From: Acidobacteriota bacterium
GTDB taxonomy: Bacteria > Acidobacteriota > Thermoanaerobaculia > UBA5066
Length of the DNA stretch: 56,014 nt
Assembly (NCBI GenBank): GCA_003152095.1
Contig: PLZI01000076.1
Location: 4,352-60,365, forward strand
Direction of reading: 5' to 3'
The notes under the pieces were generated by a model. That model ran no database searches, was not told the origin of the DNA, and was given only the letters and a program-made list of their open reading frames with translations. The position numbers and the translations under genes are program-made. Below are positions 32,607-42,144 of this stretch, one piece after another. How positions within the stretch are numbered: position 1 is the first letter of the stretch; each line of letters begins with the position of its first letter.

Positions 32607-33625
32607 CGCAGGCGGCGCCCGGATCCGGCCTCGTCGTCGCGCTCGTCGAGCCGACGACGCTGCTCGGGCGCGACGTGCGCGCCGTCCTGACCGAGCGGAA
32701 GTTCCCCGCGTCCCGCATCCATCTCTTCCATCAGACCGCGGGCCAGACAGGAGTTCTCGGCACGGACGACGACGAGGTCGCCTTCATCGCGCCGCTCACG
32801 AATGACGCTTTCGAAACGAGCCGCATCGCCTTCCTCTGCGGAAGTGCGGCCGAGACGGCGCGCTTCCTCGCGACCCGCACGGATGACGCCCTCGCGATCG
32901 ACCTCTCGGGCGTCCGAAACGGCCAGCCTCTCGTCGTGCCCGCCGAGGAGGGCGACCCGCGACGGCTCCCCGAAGGCGCGCTGTTCCTGACGCCGCATCC
33001 CGTGGCGTTCGTCCTTGCCGAGGCCGTGCGGACCGTGGACGCCGTCGTCCCCGTCGCGGGCGTCACGGCAGCCGTGGACCGCCCGGTGAGCGAGCTGGGC
33101 AAAGCCGCGCTCGACGAGCTCTTCCAGCAGGCCCTCGCGCTCGCCACGTTCCGGCCCGTCCCGAAGGAGATCCTCGGCACGCAAGGAGCGTTCAACGCTT
33201 ACACGTCGGCCGACGCCCAGGCCTTCGAGACGCGCGTCGCCGAGGACACGGCCGCTCTTCTCGGACGGGAGCTTCCCCTCGCGATCCTCTCGATCCGCGC
33301 CGGCGTCTTTCACGGGCACCTCCTGCGCGTCGAGCTGCGCCTCTCAGGAGAAGCTCCGGTCGCGGCGGAGCTTCTCTCCCGCTTCGGCGCGCAAAAGCAG
33401 GCGTTCGACATCGTCGATCCCGAGGATCTCTCGGGCCCCGTGGAATCGGCCGGGCGCGACGAGACGCTGCTCCTCAGGTGCGAGACGTCGGGCCGGCGCG
33501 TCACACTCGTGCTCGCGGCCGACCACCTGAGGCGCGCCGGTGCGATCCTCGCCGTCCGCCTTGCCGAGCAGGCCGCGCGAGAGCGAGGCTGGTGCGGGCC
33601 GCGGGCGATGCCGGCTGACGTCTAA
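32603..33625 (+). CDS. Aspartate-semialdehyde dehydrogenase-like protein lacking the catalytic cysteine
   Basis: The 340-residue protein from GTG 32603 follows the Asd layout: an N-terminal nucleotide-binding domain (VALVEPTTLLGRDVRAVL, IAFLCGSAAETARF, AIDLSGVRN) and a dimerisation domain with FRPVPKEILGTQGAFNAYTS and GVFHGHLLRVELRL. At the place of the PNC active-site motif it reads LTPHPVAFVLA, and no cysteine is near. The glycine-rich GxxG of the first domain is also altered (EPTTLLG). It resembles USG-1-type Asd paralogues, whose role is unclear. It is probably not a working dehydrogenase. It converges with the next gene, with two bases between the stops. Confidence 0.75.
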   Translation: MTQAAPGSGLVVALVEPTTLLGRDVRAVLTERKFPASRIHLFHQTAGQTGVLGTDDDEVAFIAPLTNDAFETSRIAFLCGSAAETARFLATRTDDALAIDLSGVRNGQPLVVPAEEGDPRRLPEGALFLTPHPVAFVLAEAVRTVDAVVPVAGVTAAVDRPVSELGKAALDELFQQALALATFRPVPKEILGTQGAFNAYTSADAQAFETRVAEDTAALLGRELPLAILSIRAGVFHGHLLRVELRLSGEAPVAAELLSRFGAQKQAFDIVDPEDLSGPVESAGRDETLLLRCETSGRRVTLVLAADHLRRAGAILAVRLAEQAARERGWCGPRAMPADV

Positions 33626-33627
33626 GA

Positions 33628-35136
33628 TCAGCGGCCGCGCCCGCGAGGCCGCGCTTTAGCGGGCTTCGCGGCCGGGGTCGGCACCGTCACCGTCGCCTCA
33701 ATTTCCGGCCCACTCGTCACCTTCCCGTCCGGCAACATGAGGTGCCAGCTCAGAAAGACGCGCGGCTCTGATCCGGCGACCCGAATCGGACCCGATTGAT
33801 TCACCTCGCCCGGCGCGAAAATGTTCTCGAAGAGCCGGCACACGACCGCCCCGCCCGAGCCCGTGGGCTTGTAGCCATGGGCCGCAGACGTGAGCTGCTC
33901 GTAGCGATCGAAGTCGCCCGGCTTGACCGCCTCGACCGTGCCGCCCTCGGCCCGGATCTGGACCCAGCTGTTGTAATGCGAGAGGTCGGTCGGCGTCGGA
34001 CCCGCATTCGTGGCGCGGATCGTGAACTCGACGTAGCCGCGTCCCGACTCCACCGGGAGCGCTTCGACCGCCAGCCGCGGCTCGAGTGGCTTGCCCGTCA
34101 GGAGAGCCCGCACCGCCGCATAGCCCACGAGGTAACCGTCCTTGGGCACGCCGCCCAGAAGAAAGACCCGCCCGCGGAGGTTCGGGATGGCCCATCGGCC
34201 GGCGGTCGACAGAAAGCGCAGCCCCTCGGCCATCGTCGGAAACTGGAAGCGCGCGTGGCCTCCGTCCGCGGCGAGAGACGAGCCCTTCGTTCCCACGCGT
34301 GGATTGAAAGTGCAGACGGTTCCGGGCTCGGTGGAGAACACCTGACCGAAGTCGAAGTCGAGGGCACGGTCCTCGGACAGCTCGTCGATCATTCCGTCCG
34401 GCAGGATACGTCCGGCGAACGTCGTCCCGTCGCCCGTGCGGCCGTATCCACCGAAGACCACGAGCAGCCGAAACGGAAGCGGAAACTCGTGAGCGATCTC
34501 CTCGGGCAGCTCGCTCACGATCCGGCCGCCGAGCTCAGGCCGGCGCCCGAAAGCGAGGACGAGCGCCTCGCTGGCGACTCCCGCGAGCGGCTTCCAAACA
34601 TCCGGCTTCGCGGACGGCGGCAGCGTGACGGAGACCGGCACGCCGAGAGCCTGGCGGACGGCGGCGAGCGCGGCGCCGAGATCTTTCGCCAGGTCCGGCG
34701 AGGGCCAGAGGTGGAAGTGGACGCCTTCAATACGACCCCAGCTCTTGGCGTCCGCGAGAATCCTGACGAGCGCCCGGGCCCACTCCGCGCCCGCCGCGGC
34801 CCCGCGGCCGGCAACGCTCGCCGCCGCGCCCTCCTCCCCGAGAACCGTGAGCACGAGAGGCCGCTTGATCGGCGTGGGAGGCGGCGGCAGAGGCGTGATG
34901 GCGCCGCCGCGGGACAAAGTCGCCGCAGGCACATAGAGGCGCACGATCCGCATCGACTCGAGCTCGGAATCGACGTCGTCCGGCACGAACGCCGGCGCTT
35001 CCACGAGAAAGAGAGCGTCTCCGCGCGGGGCCGAAGGCAGCGCGTCGGGCAAGGGCTCTCTCTCCGTCTTTCGACACGAGGCTGCGGCCAGAACGAAAAA
35101 GGCGAAGAGAACAGCGGAGACGCGCCGGCCGGCCAT
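33628..35136 (-). CDS. Large lipoprotein of unknown function
   Basis: From ATG 35136 the protein has 502 residues with a lipoprotein signal peptide and lipobox ending AAASC near residue 20. A GTG at 35184 would overlap the kinase stop as GTGA but puts 16 residues before the signal. The central part resembles a TIM-barrel-like or glycosidase-type layout (GRIEGVHFHLWPSP, VPVSVTLPPSAKPDVW, LVVFGGYGRTGDG). The C-terminal part from about 330 has beta-sandwich features (GRGYVEFTIRATNAGPTPTDLSHYN). The last 20 residues are proline-, lysine- and arginine-rich. I cannot assign a function. It is coupled to the sensor kinase and may be part of its sensing. Confidence 0.65.
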   Translation of the reverse strand: MAGRRVSAVLFAFFVLAAASCRKTEREPLPDALPSAPRGDALFLVEAPAFVPDDVDSELESMRIVRLYVPAATLSRGGAITPLPPPPTPIKRPLVLTVLGEEGAAASVAGRGAAAGAEWARALVRILADAKSWGRIEGVHFHLWPSPDLAKDLGAALAAVRQALGVPVSVTLPPSAKPDVWKPLAGVASEALVLAFGRRPELGGRIVSELPEEIAHEFPLPFRLLVVFGGYGRTGDGTTFAGRILPDGMIDELSEDRALDFDFGQVFSTEPGTVCTFNPRVGTKGSSLAADGGHARFQFPTMAEGLRFLSTAGRWAIPNLRGRVFLLGGVPKDGYLVGYAAVRALLTGKPLEPRLAVEALPVESGRGYVEFTIRATNAGPTPTDLSHYNSWVQIRAEGGTVEAVKPGDFDRYEQLTSAAHGYKPTGSGGAVVCRLFENIFAPGEVNQSGPIRVAGSEPRVFLSWHLMLPDGKVTSGPEIEATVTVPTPAAKPAKARPRGRGR

Positions 35137-35180
35137 GCGGTTCACGGCGAGCGCGCCATACCGGCGAGGAGCCGGGAGAG

Positions 35181-38100
35181 TCACGCCGAGGATGATAGCG
35201 TGGGCAACGTGAATCCCACGACGAGCCCGCCGCCGGGGCGTGGGTGGGCGAAGACGCTTCCCGCGTGGCGTTCGGCCGCGCGCCGAACGGCGGCAAGGCC
35301 CATCCCGGAGCCGCGGGACTTCGTCGAGAACGTCGGCTCGAACAGATGGCCCGCGGCCTCTTCCGGCACTCCCGGCCCGTCGTCGGCGCACGCGAAGCGC
35401 ACGCCAGGCGCGCCGTCGGCGAGCGTCGCGTTCTCGGCGGAAAGCCGCACGTGTCCGGGCGCGACGCCGATCGCTTCGACCGCGTTCACGACGAAATTCG
35501 TCAGGGCGTCGCGCACGAGGAACGGGTCCGCGGCGAACGCATGGAGGTCCGGCGCGGTTTCGACTTCGATCGCGAGCGTCTCGTGCACGCGGAAGTCGGC
35601 GGCGACCTCTTCGAGGAGCGCGGCCACCCGAGCCCGGTCGAGGATGCGCCGCTCCACAGCCGCGGGATTGCCGAACCGCCCGAGCCGTCCGATGCGGTCC
35701 GTGAGAATTCCGACCTGCCGCAAAATACCCGCCGCGACGTCGCCGAACGCACCCGGAGGAGGCGCCTCGTGCCTGGCCTCGAAGCGGCCCAGGCGCTCTG
35801 CCGCGAGCCGGATCGGCGTGAGGGGGTTCTTGATGTCGTGCGCGATCGAGCGAGTGGCGTCGACCCACGCCGCCAGCCGATCGGCCCGGAGGAAGTCCGT
35901 GAGGTCCTCGAGGAGCAGGATGACGCGGGGCGCGCGCTCCTCTCCCGGCAGCGTGACGATCGCCACGCGAAAGAAGCGCTCGCCTGAGGGACCCGGAATC
36001 GTCACGCGCAGCTCGTAGGGCGACGGGCGGACGGCCGCCTCCTCGAGGGCGGCCCGCAGCGGTGCCCACCCGGCGCCTGAGAGCCGCTCGGGGAGCGTGC
36101 CTCCGGGTAGCAGACGATCCGCCGCCGGATTCGCGAGAAGGACGGTTCCGTCGCCTCGGCGGAAGAGCAGGACGGCCGCCGTGAGGTTTCCGAGAAGGCC
36201 CACGGCGGAGGCCCGCTCCTCGGCCAGAGACTCCGTGCGCTCCTCGACACGCGCCGACATCTCGGTAAACGCGTCGACGAGGCGCGCGAGATCTGCGTTG
36301 ACCGGCCGGACGAGCGGCGGCAGCGGCCGCCCCTCGCCGACGTTCGCCGTGGCCGCGATGAGCTCCTCGAGGGGCCCCCCCAGCGTGAGCGCAGCCCGTC
36401 CGCCGAGGCCCACGGCCGCGAGTGCGACCGCCACGGAAAGCAGGAGCAGCGCGTCGGCCGCAGACCGCACGGCCTCGTCCTCGGCGACGACGACCGCGAG
36501 CGCCTCGCGCCCGTCTGCCGACACGGCCTCGGCCGCCTCGACGACGCGCGGTGCTCCGGGCGCCACCGCGCCGCGCGACGAGAACGCCCACGGCCGCCCT
36601 TCCGCGAGCTCCTGCGCGATCGGGGAGGCGAGCCTTTCTCGCGCGACCTCCGCGGCGACGGGCAGCGCCCGCGACGCGTACACGAGCTTCCCGTCCCGAT
36701 AGCGGAGGAGGTCCCATCCAATGACGGCGGCGGCGCGGTTCAACACCGCTTCCGGCGACAGGGCGCCTCCGCTTTCCTCGCCCTCGAGCAGCCGCATTCC
36801 CTCGGCGACGACATCGCGCGACCTCCGCGCCGTCTCCCGTGAGGCGTGTCGTTCGAGCGCCACTCTCACGAACACGACGCTCAGGGAGAGCGGAAGGGCG
36901 CCGAAGACCAGGACGAGCGCGACGAGCCGGGCCCGAAACGTCGCGAAAAAGCGCCGCGAAAAGCGGAGCGAGACAGACCGACCCTCTGTGCCCGCGAACA
37001 GCAACGGCACGAGGACGATGAGCGCGGCCTCCCCCGCCGCCACGGCGGCTCCCCCCACGGCGAGGGACGAATCGGCCGGCGCCACGAATCCTTCAAAACC
37101 CGAGGCCACGGCCGAGACGTGCACGCGGCGGAGTCCGTCCGGAGTCGGGACCGTATCGACGGCCTCCCCGGTCCGGCGGGCTTCATCGAGGACGCGGGAC
37201 GGCATCTCGACGCCCTCGCCCCGCGACCCCGTCGGCCGGCCGGCGGCATCCCACTCCAGCCTCTCGATGGCGACCCGGTCCGGCACGTCGCGCGACGCCA
37301 CGGCCGACAGCACCGGGTCGCGGTCGGACTCGCGCGGCCAGGGCACGTGCAGAAACACCGCGGGAAACAGAGCGGGAATTGCCGCCGGCAGCACGAGATC
37401 CGGGGCCCTCCGCCCCGGGCGGATGACGCCGAACGACGAGACCGTCGCGCCCAGCGGGCTCCGGATCGCGAGCGTGTCACCGAGCTCGGGGAAGCTCTCG
37501 TCGGCGCCCCGCGCCCAAAGCGCGCGGGCGAAATCGTCGGGGTCCGTACGCTCCCCCGCGGGCAGCCAGGGCTCCAGGGCCGCCACCGACACGCGGCGCT
37601 CCCAACGTCGCAACGCCTCTGTCCGCACGCCGGCCGCGTCTCCGCGGGAAAGCGCCTCCGCACGCGCGATCGCCGCGTCCGCGTGCCTGAGGCGGCCGTC
37701 GGCGAGGCCCGTCGCGAAGAGAAGGGTCGCCGCCGCGAGGACGAAGACCGCAGTCGCGGCGCGGGAGAGGAAATCGGTGCCCGAAGACGGTCGCGCGCGC
37801 CCCGCGAGCGCGAGCGCGAGGGCGACGGATGCGACCGTGAGAAACGGGGCGTGAAGCGGCGAGCCGGCCGAGGCGAAGGCCGCCGCGAGAGCGCCAAGCC
37901 CCACCGCGGCCGCGGCCCGCGCGCCGCGCCTCATCACCGCACCGGGCCGCAGGAGATGAGACGCCGCGGAGAGCCCGGCCGCGGCAAGCGCAAGAAGGCC
38001 CGTCTGCGCCAGGAAGTCCGGGACGCCGGGGGGCATGAGGCTCATGGTGTCGAAGAGCCCCGGCGCGACGAGGGCGGCGGCACGCCCGAGGAGGCCCGGC

Positions 38101-39074
38101 GCAATCGCCAGGGGGAATGCGAAGAGGACGCCGAGGGCGCCCGGCACCGCGTCGCGGTTCCGCGCGCCGCGGGCGAGCGCCCGCGCGAAGACCAGCGCGG
38201 CGAGGCCCGTGAGAAACACGTCCGCCGGCGTCGCGAGGAGCCCAAGGAGCGGCGCCGGATCCCATCCGATGGCGAACATGCCGGAGGCGCCGCGCGGCGC
38301 TCCGAGCAGGAAAGCGAAGCGGGCGGCGACGAGACCGGTCGCGGGTCGCCCGGCAGCGAATCCGAGGACGGCGGCGAGAAGGGCGAGAACGAGCGCGGGC
38401 CCGCGGGCGCGGGCGCGTGCCGCGTCCTCCTCGGCCACCTCGGGCTCCGACCCCTCCAAGGAGAGCGCGAGCAGCCGGTCGCGCCGCCCGGGCGCCGTCA
38501 GGCGCAATCTCAGACGCGTCGGGCCGTCCAAGAGCTCGAGAAACTCGATGAGGTCGGGCCGCAGGATTCCGGTCGGATAGCGGCGCGTGACCACGAGCGT
38601 GCCGCGCTCTCCGCGCACGCCCCGGGGCGCCACCCAGCCGAGGAACACGCGCGTGACGTGGAACGAGGTGACGAATCCCGATGTCGCCGTACCCCGCTCG
38701 GCCTCCAGCCCAGCGGCCTCGCCCGCCCACGCGACGGGCCGGCTCGTGCGGTCGAAGAAGACCGCGCCCCATCCCGCACCCTTCGGAAGCGACGTTCCCA
38801 GGATCGAGAAGAGCCGAGCGGGGCGCACCTCCGCGCCGCCCCCGTCCGCGATCGCGGCGAATTCCGGCCCGGCGTGGATTTGTTCGGCGGTCCGTCGAAG
38901 CGTCTCGGCGTCACGCTCGAGAGCCTCCTCCGCCGCACCGAGGAAAAGCCGGGCCCGAGCGTCGCGCGCCGCAGCGTCGGGCGGCGCGAGGCGCGCGGCG
39001 ACTGCCAGAGCGAGCGCGACGAACGCCGCGGCAAACAGGCCGAAAACGGTGAAACGGCGTCGGCGCGGCGTCAA
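35181..39074 (-). CDS. Very large NtrY-like membrane sensor histidine kinase
   Basis: About 1297 residues from TTG 39074 (CTG 39083 also possible). An N-terminal membrane helix (FTVFGLFAAAFVALALAVAAR) is followed by a roughly 190-residue extracytoplasmic domain and a block of about eight to ten hydrophobic helices (220-540). A second periplasmic part, another helix pair, a HAMP-like segment and a PAS domain (LLFRRGDGTVLLANPAA) come next. The kinase core has the H box HDIKNPLTPIRL with His at about 1079, the N box NFVVNAVEAIG, and G boxes DDGPGVPE and SRGSGMGLA. This is the NtrY arrangement with an enlarged membrane sensor. No response regulator is adjacent. Confidence 0.85.
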   Translation of the reverse strand: MTPRRRRFTVFGLFAAAFVALALAVAARLAPPDAAARDARARLFLGAAEEALERDAETLRRTAEQIHAGPEFAAIADGGGAEVRPARLFSILGTSLPKGAGWGAVFFDRTSRPVAWAGEAAGLEAERGTATSGFVTSFHVTRVFLGWVAPRGVRGERGTLVVTRRYPTGILRPDLIEFLELLDGPTRLRLRLTAPGRRDRLLALSLEGSEPEVAEEDAARARARGPALVLALLAAVLGFAAGRPATGLVAARFAFLLGAPRGASGMFAIGWDPAPLLGLLATPADVFLTGLAALVFARALARGARNRDAVPGALGVLFAFPLAIAPGLLGRAAALVAPGLFDTMSLMPPGVPDFLAQTGLLALAAAGLSAASHLLRPGAVMRRGARAAAAVGLGALAAAFASAGSPLHAPFLTVASVALALALAGRARPSSGTDFLSRAATAVFVLAAATLLFATGLADGRLRHADAAIARAEALSRGDAAGVRTEALRRWERRVSVAALEPWLPAGERTDPDDFARALWARGADESFPELGDTLAIRSPLGATVSSFGVIRPGRRAPDLVLPAAIPALFPAVFLHVPWPRESDRDPVLSAVASRDVPDRVAIERLEWDAAGRPTGSRGEGVEMPSRVLDEARRTGEAVDTVPTPDGLRRVHVSAVASGFEGFVAPADSSLAVGGAAVAAGEAALIVLVPLLFAGTEGRSVSLRFSRRFFATFRARLVALVLVFGALPLSLSVVFVRVALERHASRETARRSRDVVAEGMRLLEGEESGGALSPEAVLNRAAAVIGWDLLRYRDGKLVYASRALPVAAEVARERLASPIAQELAEGRPWAFSSRGAVAPGAPRVVEAAEAVSADGREALAVVVAEDEAVRSAADALLLLSVAVALAAVGLGGRAALTLGGPLEELIAATANVGEGRPLPPLVRPVNADLARLVDAFTEMSARVEERTESLAEERASAVGLLGNLTAAVLLFRRGDGTVLLANPAADRLLPGGTLPERLSGAGWAPLRAALEEAAVRPSPYELRVTIPGPSGERFFRVAIVTLPGEERAPRVILLLEDLTDFLRADRLAAWVDATRSIAHDIKNPLTPIRLAAERLGRFEARHEAPPPGAFGDVAAGILRQVGILTDRIGRLGRFGNPAAVERRILDRARVAALLEEVAADFRVHETLAIEVETAPDLHAFAADPFLVRDALTNFVVNAVEAIGVAPGHVRLSAENATLADGAPGVRFACADDGPGVPEEAAGHLFEPTFSTKSRGSGMGLAAVRRAAERHAGSVFAHPRPGGGLVVGFTLPTLSSSA

Positions 39075-39079
39075 CGGAG

Positions 39080-40771
39080 TCAGCGCGCCATCGGGATCCG
39101 TATCCCGTGACGCGCGGCGCAGGCAAGCGCCTCCTCGTAGCCGGCGTCCGCGTGGCGGACGATCCCCATTCCCGGGTCCGTGGTGAGAACGCGCGCGAGG
39201 CGCGCCGCGGCCTTTTCGGTCCCGTCCGCGACGACGACCATCCCGGCGTGAATGGAGTAACCGATCCCCACGCCGCCACCGTGGTGGAGCGAGACCCACG
39301 TCGCACCGGCGGCCGTGTTGAGGAGTGCGTTCAGGAGCGGCCAGTCGGCAATCGCATCGCTGCCGTCCTTCATGGCCTCCGTCTCGCGGTTCGGGGAGGC
39401 GACGGAGCCGCAGTCGAGATGGTCACGCCCGATGACGATCGGGGCCTTCACGCGGCCCGTGCGCACCAGCTCGTTGAACGCAAGGCCCGCCTGCTCGCGT
39501 TCCCCGTAACCGAGCCAGCAGATCCGCGCCGGCAGGCCCTGAAACGCGACGCGCTCGCCCACGAGCGTGATCCAGCGCTTCAGCGCGGCATTCTCCGGGA
39601 ACAGGCGGAGGATCTCCCGGTCCGTCTCCGCGATGTCGGCCGGGTCTCCCGAGAGCGCGGCCCAGCGGAACGGCCCCTTGCCCTCGCAGAAGAGAGGGCG
39701 GATGTAGAGCGGGACAAAACCGATGATGTCGAAGGCGTTGACGACACCGGCTTTCACCGCCCCCGCCCGCAGATTGTTGCCGTAGTCGAACGTCACGGCG
39801 CCGCGTGCCCTGAGAGCGAGCATCGCCTTCACGTGAGCGCCCATCGAGGCGATCGCCCGGCTGCGGTAGACCTCGGGGTCGGCCACGCGCAGACGGAGCG
39901 CCTCCTCGTACGGGAGGCCGTGCGGAACGTAACCGTTCAGCTCATCGTGCGCGGACGTCTGGTCGGTGAGGACGTCGGGCACGAGGCCGCGCGCGAGGAG
40001 CCGCTCGAGAAGGTCCACCGCGTTCGCGCGGACGCCGAAGGAACGGGCTTCACCGCGGTCTCGCGCCGCGAGCGCCCGGTCGATCCCGATGTCGAGGTCA
40101 TCGACGCGCTCGTCGACGTAACGCGTGGCAAGGCGCTTGTCGATGCGCGTTCCGTCCACATCCGCCACGAGCGCGGTCCCGCCGCACATCGTCGCGGCCA
40201 GCGGCTGCGCGCCGCCCATGCCGCCGAGGCCGGCCGTCACGACGAGGCGCCCGGCAAGCGAGCCGTCCTTCGACGAGAGGTCGCGGCGCGCGGCCTCGGC
40301 GAAGGTCTCGTACGTGCCCTGCAGGATCCCCTGCGTGCCGATGTAGATCCACGAGCCTGCCGTCATCTGGCCGTACATCGTCAGGCCGAGAGCCTCGAGC
40401 CGCCGGAACTCGTCCCACGTGGCCCAATGCGGCACGAGGTTGGAGTTCGCGATGAGGACGCGCGGCGCGTCCTCGTGCGTACGGAAGACCCCGACCGGCT
40501 TTCCCGACTGGACGAGGAGCGTCTCGTCGTCGCCGAGACGGCGCAGCTCGTCGAGGATCCCGGCGAGACACTCGGGGTTCCGGGCGGCCTTCCCCGATCC
40601 GCCGTAGACGACGAGGTCCTCGCGGCGCTCGGCGACCTCGGGGTCGAGGTTGTTCAGGAGCATCCGGTACGGAGCCTCCGTGAGCCACGAACGGCACGTG
40701 AGGGACGTTCCCTTCGGGAGCGCCGGCGGCGAGAAGATGGCGGGGTCCGAGGGGCCGCGCATGGCTTCCAT
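39080..40771 (-). CDS. hutU: Urocanate hydratase
   Basis: The product has 563 residues from ATG 40771, or 560 from ATG 40762. [65 protein letters not shown] and [19 protein letters not shown] cover the NAD-binding and catalytic regions of HutU. The enzyme turns urocanate into imidazolone propionate with NAD as electrophile. The histidine ammonia-lyase gene is 7.6 kb away at 48402, and hutI and hutG are absent from the window. The kinase gene follows within a few bases. Confidence 0.95.
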   Translation of the reverse strand: MEAMRGPSDPAIFSPPALPKGTSLTCRSWLTEAPYRMLLNNLDPEVAERREDLVVYGGSGKAARNPECLAGILDELRRLGDDETLLVQSGKPVGVFRTHEDAPRVLIANSNLVPHWATWDEFRRLEALGLTMYGQMTAGSWIYIGTQGILQGTYETFAEAARRDLSSKDGSLAGRLVVTAGLGGMGGAQPLAATMCGGTALVADVDGTRIDKRLATRYVDERVDDLDIGIDRALAARDRGEARSFGVRANAVDLLERLLARGLVPDVLTDQTSAHDELNGYVPHGLPYEEALRLRVADPEVYRSRAIASMGAHVKAMLALRARGAVTFDYGNNLRAGAVKAGVVNAFDIIGFVPLYIRPLFCEGKGPFRWAALSGDPADIAETDREILRLFPENAALKRWITLVGERVAFQGLPARICWLGYGEREQAGLAFNELVRTGRVKAPIVIGRDHLDCGSVASPNRETEAMKDGSDAIADWPLLNALLNTAAGATWVSLHHGGGVGIGYSIHAGMVVVADGTEKAAARLARVLTTDPGMGIVRHADAGYEEALACAARHGIRIPMAR

Positions 40772-40787
40772 GTTAGACGGGGGACGG

Positions 40788-40837
40788 ATAACGCGATGCG
40801 TCAGATTTCCCTTGACAGGTATTACGCGACGCGTTAT
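40788..40837. promoter_or_regulatory. Twin operator-like palindromes between hutU and the PhaR-type gene
   Basis: ACGCGATGCGT (40791-40801) and ACGCGACGCGT (40824-40834) share the pattern ACGC-N3-GCGT, 33 bases apart, about three helical turns. With flanks they also form a larger inverted repeat (40788-40801 against 40824-40837, 12 of 14 matching). The right copy lies in the spacer of the PhaR-gene promoter, where a bound protein would block RNA polymerase. This fits autoregulation, and possibly joint control of hutU. Confidence 0.55.
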
Positions 40838-40840
40838 CTT
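40812..40840 (+). promoter_or_regulatory. Promoter of the PhaR-type regulator gene
   Basis: A perfect TTGACA (40812-40817), 17-base spacer and TATCTT (40835-40840). The ATG follows seven bases later, so the transcript should be leaderless. Confidence 0.75.
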
Positions 40841-40847
40841 TCTCGGC

Positions 40848-41570
40848 ATGAGCGATTCCCGCCGCATCGTCCGCTACCGAAACCGCAAGCTCTACGAGGC
40901 GCGCGAGCGCCGTTTCGTGACCTTGGGCGACCTCGCGAAGGCCGTTTCCGAGGGTGAGCGGGTGGAAGTCATCGCCGCCGACACCGGCGAGGACATCACG
41001 GCCCGGATCCTCTCGCGGGCCATCGGTTCCGGGCGGGCGCCCGTCGCGGCCTCGGCCGACACGCTGGCCCGCCTGCTCCGCGCGGGCAGGGAGGCGGCCG
41101 AAACCGTCGCGGGAGCCGTCGAGCTCGTCGGCGGCGCCCGCGTGGCGGAGTCGCTCCGCCGGGCCTCGCGCCCCGAGAGCCTCGGCCGGACACTGGCCCC
41201 GCTCACGCGCCGGCTCGAAGACGCCCGTCAGGACGTCGAGAAGATCGTCGGCGGGCTCGTCGAGAAGGGCCGGCTCACGTGGGAGGAGGGAACGCGCCTG
41301 CGCGAGGACGTCGGCCTCGTCTTCCAGGAGAGCCTTTCCGACTTCGTCAGCAGCGTCCGCGAGATCGCGAGCCGGCTGTCTCCGAGCACGCAGCCCGGGC
41401 TCGCGAAAGAGATCGGCGACCTCAAGACGCGCCTCGACCAGCTCGAGTCCCTCGCAAAAAACGCCTTTCCCGCGGAGTTTCCGAAAGGGGCTCTCCCGCA
41501 CCGCGGCGCGGTACAAACCGGCACCCATCCCAGGAAAAAGACCCAGAACAAGAAAAGGAGAACCACATGA
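40848..41570 (+). CDS. PhaR-type regulator fused to a phasin-like helical domain
   Basis: The 240-residue protein begins with the PHA-accumulation regulator DNA-binding domain (PF07879 type): [29 protein letters not shown], then [15 protein letters not shown]. The rest is helical. [19 protein letters not shown] and [19 protein letters not shown] resemble granule-associated phasin (PhaI/PhaF) helices, and the tail is basic. In known systems PhaR binds both polymer and DNA and represses phasin genes. The fused phasin-like part would let one chain sense the granule surface. Twin palindromes overlap its promoter, and it is coupled to the next gene by ATGA. Confidence 0.82.
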   Translation: MSDSRRIVRYRNRKLYEARERRFVTLGDLAKAVSEGERVEVIAADTGEDITARILSRAIGSGRAPVAASADTLARLLRAGREAAETVAGAVELVGGARVAESLRRASRPESLGRTLAPLTRRLEDARQDVEKIVGGLVEKGRLTWEEGTRLREDVGLVFQESLSDFVSSVREIASRLSPSTQPGLAKEIGDLKTRLDQLESLAKNAFPAEFPKGALPHRGAVQTGTHPRKKTQNKKRRTT

Positions 41571-42073
41571 AAACCACTGCGCGCAAGACCTCTCCGAAGC
41601 ACCCCGTCCACGTTCCGACGCCCGTCGAAAAGGTCCTGAAGACGGCGGGCCACCGCTTCGACGCTCTCAGCCTCAAGGCGAAGAGCGTCGCGGCCCAGAC
41701 CGAAAGGAAGGTCAAGGTCGCGGCGCACGACCTCAAGAAGACCGGCCAGTCGCTCGCGAAGGACCCGCGCGCCTTCGTCGAGGAGGTCATGGAGTCGGGC
41801 CGGGATCTCGGCCACATGCTCCGCACGAACGCGGGGAAGGTCCGGGGCGACGTCCAGGTGCGCGTTCAGAAGGCGGGCGCCGAGGCGGCTCGCCGCGCCG
41901 AGGGCGTCGCGAAGAACGTGACCGAGACCGTCGGCACGGCCGTGGAGAAAGGCCTCCACAGCCTGAACGTCCCCACGCGCAAGGAGCTCCGCTCGCTCTC
42001 GGCCAAGGTCGACGGCCTCGGCAAGAAGATCGACGCGCTCAAGGCCCGCAAGCCGGCGCGGCGCGCCCGCTGA
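41567..42073 (+). CDS. Phasin-like granule-associated protein
   Basis: The 168-residue product is lysine- and alanine-rich and almost all helix. The middle part is amphipathic (VRVQKAGAEAARRAEGVAK). The C-terminal segment GLHSLNVPTRKELRSLSAK plus VDGLGKKIDAL matches the PhaF/PhaI signature, a leucine-zipper-like helix after a PTRKE turn, and is followed by a basic tail KARKPARRAR that could bind DNA. Phasins coat PHA or lipid granules. An ATGA overlap and an AAGGAG site tie it to the regulator gene. An intrinsic terminator follows 26 bases after the stop. Confidence 0.75.
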   Translation: MKTTARKTSPKHPVHVPTPVEKVLKTAGHRFDALSLKAKSVAAQTERKVKVAAHDLKKTGQSLAKDPRAFVEEVMESGRDLGHMLRTNAGKVRGDVQVRVQKAGAEAARRAEGVAKNVTETVGTAVEKGLHSLNVPTRKELRSLSAKVDGLGKKIDALKARKPARRAR

Positions 42074-42099
42074 GCCAGAGCGAGAATCGGCTAGACTGC

Positions 42100-42133
42100 G
42101 AGGCGCCGCCCGAAAAGCGGCGCCTCTTTCATT
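42100..42133 (+). terminator. Intrinsic terminator between phasin and patatin genes
   Basis: GAGGCGCCGC (42100-42109) and GCGGCGCCTC (42117-42126) form a perfect ten-base-pair stem with a seven-base loop, followed by TTTC and ATTTC. A TAGACT box lies just upstream (42092-42097), so the hairpin may also sit at the 5' end of a patatin transcript. Confidence 0.8.
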
Positions 42134-42144
42134 TCAAAAGCAAA

